This document shows, one piece after another, positions 44,342 to 47,663 of a DNA stretch of 47,663 nucleotides. Both the position numbers and the translations under genes were made by a program. Each line of letters starts with the position of its first letter. Positions within the stretch are counted from its first letter, which is position 1. The stretch covers positions 1 to 47,663 of the forward strand of contig CALWJQ010000021.1 in assembly GCA_944381055.1 (NCBI GenBank), read 5' to 3'. Origin of the DNA: an uncultured Clostridia bacterium (GTDB lineage Bacteria > Bacillota > Clostridia > Oscillospirales > Butyricicoccaceae). The notes under the pieces are model-generated. The model searched no databases, was not told the origin of the DNA, and saw only the letters and a list, made by a program, of their open reading frames with translations.

Positions 44342-46395
44342 AAGTGAAGCAAAAACGGCATGTGCCGCTCATTTTGCAGTCCGGTCCGCAGGACAACGCT
44401 GCCGCCGCGCTGGCCATGATTTTGTCTTTTTACGGCCGGAATACCGGGACATGGGATCTGGCCGGCGAAAAGCTGGACAATGCGGCCGATGTGCTGGCTG
44501 CGGCGCGTGCGCGCGGCCTGTACGCCGAAGGATACCGCATGAATGTGCAGGAATTGGAAAAGGCGCCGTTCCCGCTGATCGCGCACTGGAAATTCCACTC
44601 GTTTGTCGTGGTGACCGGCGTGCGCGGCGGGCGGGTCCATCTCCTGTCCCCGTCACAGGGCCGGCAGTCGATGCGGCTGCGGGACTTTGAATCCGGTTTT
44701 ACCGGCGTCGCCCTGTGTTTTGCGGGAATGTCCGAACAAAAGGACAAAGCGCCTGCGCCGCGCCGCGGCCTGGCAGCCTGGCTGCCGTCGGCCGGCGCGC
44801 TGCTGGTGATTTGCCAGCTGTTTTTCAGCGTGTGCTGTGTGGCGGCGGCCATGTGTATGCGCAGCCTGGCTGACCGGCTGTTGTCGCCGTCGGGCGGCGG
44901 AACCGGACTGGCCCTGCTTCCCGGCCTGCTGGCTTTGCTGCAGCTGGCGGCGATGGGGCTGGAGCTATGGATTCTGCGGCGCTGCGAAAAAGACCTTTCC
45001 GGACGCGCAGCCGGCGTGCTTGCCGAGGCGCTGGATGAAAAAAGCCCTCTTTTGATGGCGCGGATGCACCGGGCGCAGCTGGCCGCTGTTTGCAGCGGCT
45101 GTGAAAGGATCCCGTCGGCCCTTGCCGTGTCGGCGTTTTGTGCACTGCAGCTGCTGGCCGCCGTTTTTTGCCTGGCGGCCATTGCGGTGCAGGAACCTTT
45201 TGCCGCGGCGGCGGCCGCCGTGGTAACGGCTGCCTTTGCCCTGTACCTGTATTCACAGCGCGAAACACTGTACAGCGAGGAAAAGCGGGGGGTATACGGC
45301 CGCTTTGACACAGAAATCTGCGCGTCGGACGCGCTCGGCGGCCGGGAGCAGATGCGTTTGAGCGGGCAGAGCCGCAGCCGGTTTGAACGCTGGCTGGACA
45401 GGGCGGCGGGGCAGACGCGCCGCCCGGGCGCTGAACGTGCCTGCCGCGCGTGGACGGCCTTTGCCGCGGCTGAGGTGTTTGCCGTTTTCTGCGTTTGCCT
45501 GTTCCGGACGCTGGCGGGGGCAATCGGGCTGCCGGATCTGGCTGCCTGTCTGTGGCTGGCGGTGATGATCGCCATTTTGGCGGGGGCTTTGCCCGGGCTG
45601 TTCCGCAGCCGGATGTCGCTGCGCGGTGCGGAAGAAGATCTTGGCGCCTTTTTCCGCACAGACAGCCTGCCGGAAAAAACGGATGAACTGCCGCCCGATC
45701 CGGCGTCCCTGACGGTGCAAAACGCGTCCTGGCCCCCGGAAGAGCCGGGGTTTGCAGCCTATCAGGGCGTGACGATGGAAGTTCGCCGCGGCGAAGTTTT
45801 GGCAGTCGGCATGGATGGCGGCAGCGACCCTGTTTCACTGGCGCGGGTCTTTGCGGGCGTCCGGCAGCCGGTTCAGGGCGGGGTGTACCTGGGAAATGCC
45901 AACGCCGCAGACCTGAACGAAAAAGCGCTGTACGCCGGCGTTCGCCTGATGGGACGCGGGCTGCCGTTCCCGCGCGGGACAGTGCGTGAAAATATCGCCG
46001 CCGGCTGCGGTGACATTACAGATTATGCCGTCGTTCAGGCGGCAACCGACGCCCTGCTGCACGACAGCATTTTGCGGCGGGCACAGGGGTACGATACGCC
46101 GGCCGCGTCGCTGTCCGCCGGCGAAAAGATCCTGTTGGAATTCGCTTGCGCTTTTGCGCGAGGCACGCCATTTTTAGTGAGCGCCGGAGCAACGGATGTT
46201 TTGGACGGCGTGACGGAAAGAAAGCTTGTGGACGCCCTGCGCAGGCGGGGCACAGGGGCTGTATTTTTGAATGCGCAGCCGGAGCTCATGCGCTGTTCCG
46301 ACGCGGTCTGCCGGATTGAAAACGGACGGGTCGTGCTGCGCGAACGTGCGGAGTTCGTCGATTGGGAGGTGAGCGGGCTTGCAAGACAGGCATAA
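44338..46395 (+). CDS. NHLM1-type ABC protein with degenerate peptidase and ATPase
   Basis: A 685-residue protein from GTG 44338, overlapping the upstream stop by 4 bases. Domain order: C39-like domain (8-135), about five or six hydrophobic segments (about 145-440), nucleotide-binding-like domain (about 460-680). The family hallmark VPLILQ-x6-AAAALAMIL is clear, but the catalytic Cys is Asn 20, the His position of HWKFHSFVV is Ser 88, and Asp is Ser 104. In the ATPase part the Walker A reads VGMDGGSDPVS without GKS/T, the signature reads LSAGEK, and Walker B reads FLVSAGATDVLD, lacking the DE pair. Both processing and ATP hydrolysis are probably lost, as in a pseudo-transporter or chaperone subunit. 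A partner ABC gene follows. Confidence 0.85.
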   Translation: MKVKQKRHVPLILQSGPQDNAAAALAMILSFYGRNTGTWDLAGEKLDNAADVLAAARARGLYAEGYRMNVQELEKAPFPLIAHWKFHSFVVVTGVRGGRVHLLSPSQGRQSMRLRDFESGFTGVALCFAGMSEQKDKAPAPRRGLAAWLPSAGALLVICQLFFSVCCVAAAMCMRSLADRLLSPSGGGTGLALLPGLLALLQLAAMGLELWILRRCEKDLSGRAAGVLAEALDEKSPLLMARMHRAQLAAVCSGCERIPSALAVSAFCALQLLAAVFCLAAIAVQEPFAAAAAAVVTAAFALYLYSQRETLYSEEKRGVYGRFDTEICASDALGGREQMRLSGQSRSRFERWLDRAAGQTRRPGAERACRAWTAFAAAEVFAVFCVCLFRTLAGAIGLPDLAACLWLAVMIAILAGALPGLFRSRMSLRGAEEDLGAFFRTDSLPEKTDELPPDPASLTVQNASWPPEEPGFAAYQGVTMEVRRGEVLAVGMDGGSDPVSLARVFAGVRQPVQGGVYLGNANAADLNEKALYAGVRLMGRGLPFPRGTVRENIAAGCGDITDYAVVQAATDALLHDSILRRAQGYDTPAASLSAGEKILLEFACAFARGTPFLVSAGATDVLDGVTERKLVDALRRRGTGAVFLNAQPELMRCSDAVCRIENGRVVLRERAEFVDWEVSGLARQA

Positions 46396-47663
46396 AGACG
46401 CCGCGCTGGGGGAAGACGGCGTTGTGCAGCTGCTGCGGCATTATCGGATAGACGTCGATTTCCCCGCGCAGACGCACACGTTGGAACAGAAAGTCGCCTG
46501 GCTCAACGAGCGGACCAGCCTGATTCTGACGCCGATGGCGCTGGAAAACGGCTGGCACCGGACGTCGTCAGGAACCATTCTGGCGATCCGGCAGGACGGT
46601 GTGGCCTGCGCCCTGTTTCCCGATCGGCTGGGGCGGTATTATTTCAATGAAGGAGATATGCGCCGCCGCAGATATGTGACGGCGCGCAGCAGCGTGCTGT
46701 TCAAATGCGGCGCTTATGCGGTGTCGACGGGTCTGACGGAAAAAACGGCGCGCGGCGGGCTGCTGCGCCGGCTTGCAGGCGGCATCGGCGCGTTTGAAAC
46801 CGGTTTGCTGCTGCTTTGGTGTGTGCTGGGCGGCGTTTTGATTGGGCTGATGGGCGCGCAGATTTACCGGGTGCTCGCGGCGGCGGCCATGTCGCCAGAC
46901 CAATCGGCGCTGCTGGAGCCGGCGGGACTGCTGGCGACAGAGCTGCTGGTGGGGCTGCTGCTGCTGTACAGCGGCCGCAGGATGGTTGAACGGATCGCGC
47001 AGGAACGGTCGCTCGATTTGCTGCCCGCGATCGGCGAGCGCCTGTACATGGAATCAAACCCTGTGCCGCCGGCCGTCGCGGCAGCCGGGCTGGCGTCTGC
47101 CCGTGACGACGGAGAGCGCGTTGTGGGGTGGCTGATCCGCCTGGCGTGCGGGACGCTGATCGGCTTGGGAACGGCATTGCGTCTGGCGTTTCTGTCCGGC
47201 GGGATGACGCCGTTAACGCTGGCCGCCGCGGTCGTGCTGACGTTTGCAGCCGCCCTGGTGTTTGTCCGATCCAGCCGTGCGGACGGCGCGGACAGAAAGG
47301 CCGAAAAGCGGTACGAGTGGCTGTGCAGCCGGACGTCCGACAAACGTTTCGGCGTCCGCCATTCCTTCCCGTTTGGCGGAGGCACAGGGGTAGGCGGTCC
47401 GGGCGTGCTGCTCCTGCTGGCGCCGCTGCTGCTCACCCCGGTGCTCTGGACCGCGCTGCGGCAGGAAATTCCACTGGCGCGTTTGATGCAGCTGATGGTG
47501 CTGGCGCTGCCGGCGGCAGCGCTTCCGCTTGGCGCTCTGGCCAAGGCGCCGGCGGCGGGACGCGCGCCGGGAAGGCTGTCCGGGCTGCTGACCCGGACAG
47601 AAATAAAATCCCGAACAGTCGTCGAACTGCCGCCGATGGGCAGCTTACTTGAGCTCAAAAACG
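46379..47663 (+). CDS. NHLM2-type ABC transporter (partial)
   Basis: The frame is open to the right window edge (428 codons, no stop). TTG 46379 stands six bases after a perfect GGAGGTGA and overlaps the previous gene by 17 bases. Residues 1-110 resemble the N-terminal domain of NHLM2 proteins (ENGWHRTSSGTILAIRQDG, then LFPDRLGRYYFNEGD). Hydrophobic segments begin at about 140 (TGLLLLWCVLGGVLIGLMGA). The final visible part reads ELPPMGSLLELKN, possibly the approach to the ATPase domain. Whether its ATPase motifs are intact cannot be seen here, and that decides whether the complex can hydrolyse ATP. Confidence 0.72.
   Translation, partial: MQDRHKDAALGEDGVVQLLRHYRIDVDFPAQTHTLEQKVAWLNERTSLILTPMALENGWHRTSSGTILAIRQDGVACALFPDRLGRYYFNEGDMRRRRYVTARSSVLFKCGAYAVSTGLTEKTARGGLLRRLAGGIGAFETGLLLLWCVLGGVLIGLMGAQIYRVLAAAAMSPDQSALLEPAGLLATELLVGLLLLYSGRRMVERIAQERSLDLLPAIGERLYMESNPVPPAVAAAGLASARDDGERVVGWLIRLACGTLIGLGTALRLAFLSGGMTPLTLAAAVVLTFAAALVFVRSSRADGADRKAEKRYEWLCSRTSDKRFGVRHSFPFGGGTGVGGPGVLLLLAPLLLTPVLWTALRQEIPLARLMQLMVLALPAAALPLGALAKAPAAGRAPGRLSGLLTRTEIKSRTVVELPPMGSLLELKN

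Overview
The window is GC-rich, gene-dense DNA that most resembles a member of the Clostridia, probably Oscillospirales. Pointers are a KtrAB/KdpDE potassium module, a large clostridial-type sugar-binding protein, an NHLM-type export operon, a secreted protein ending in a copper-amine-oxidase-N-like domain, strong Shine-Dalgarno sites with many GTG/TTG starts, and promoters of the TTGaca-17-TATAAT type. No 16S rRNA or tRNA is present, so the taxonomy is inference.

Layout. (1) 1-3441, minus strand: an ABC sugar importer (two permeases, the outer one cut by the window edge, and a 761-residue binding protein) behind a promoter whose -10 lies inside a GTAC palindrome. (2) 3795-9194, plus strand: ktrB-ktrA-kdpD-kdpE, closed by a strong hairpin. 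(3) 9386-28191, plus strand: first half of an extracellular contractile injection system (eCIS, Afp/PVC-like). It encodes an unknown first protein, sheath, tube, a zinc-ribbon chaperone-like protein, a DUF6760-like protein, a second tube protein, a 1078-residue Ala/Arg/Pro-rich protein, an Afp7-type protein, hub, spike, gp25, two baseplate J/Afp12-type proteins, a tail protein I and a candidate fibre/adaptor protein. (4) 28239-34937: an envelope module embedded in the eCIS locus. It holds a minus-strand pseudokinase-TM-LysM protein and, on the plus strand, a multi-pass sensor with a degenerate class III cyclase domain, a membrane-anchored MORN-repeat protein and a secreted acidic protein. (5) 34953-41941, plus strand: second half of the eCIS, with the DUF4255 terminator/cap, an Ig/transthyretin-like protein, a DUF4280 PAAR-like tip, an AAA+ ATPase, a YbjN/CesT-like putative chaperone and a DUF4157 cargo protein with an HExxH motif. 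(6) 41993-47663: an NHLM-like export island. A small Nif11/NHLP-leader-like protein is on the minus strand; a type 1 periplasmic-binding lipoprotein, an HlyD-like adaptor, an ABC transporter with degenerate peptidase and ATPase sites, and the start of a second NHLM-type ABC protein are on the plus strand.

How the parts may work together. The sheath, tubes, hub/spike/PAAR tip, baseplate, ATPase and cap form a nearly complete contractile machine, with the DUF4157 protein as likely cargo and the small upstream protein as its likely chaperone. Unlike a prophage there is no capsid, integrase, holin or lysin. Four envelope proteins sit inside the locus, and the LysM usually fused to the Afp7 protein is absent from it but present on the membrane pseudokinase. 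Together these suggest an envelope-associated or envelope-sensing injection system. The adjoining NHLM-like island appears rebuilt for a non-proteolytic role: its peptidase triad is gone and the leader-like protein has no GG cleavage site and no core peptide. A functional link between eCIS and island is inference from adjacency and a shared TTGCAA-17-TATAAT promoter pattern.
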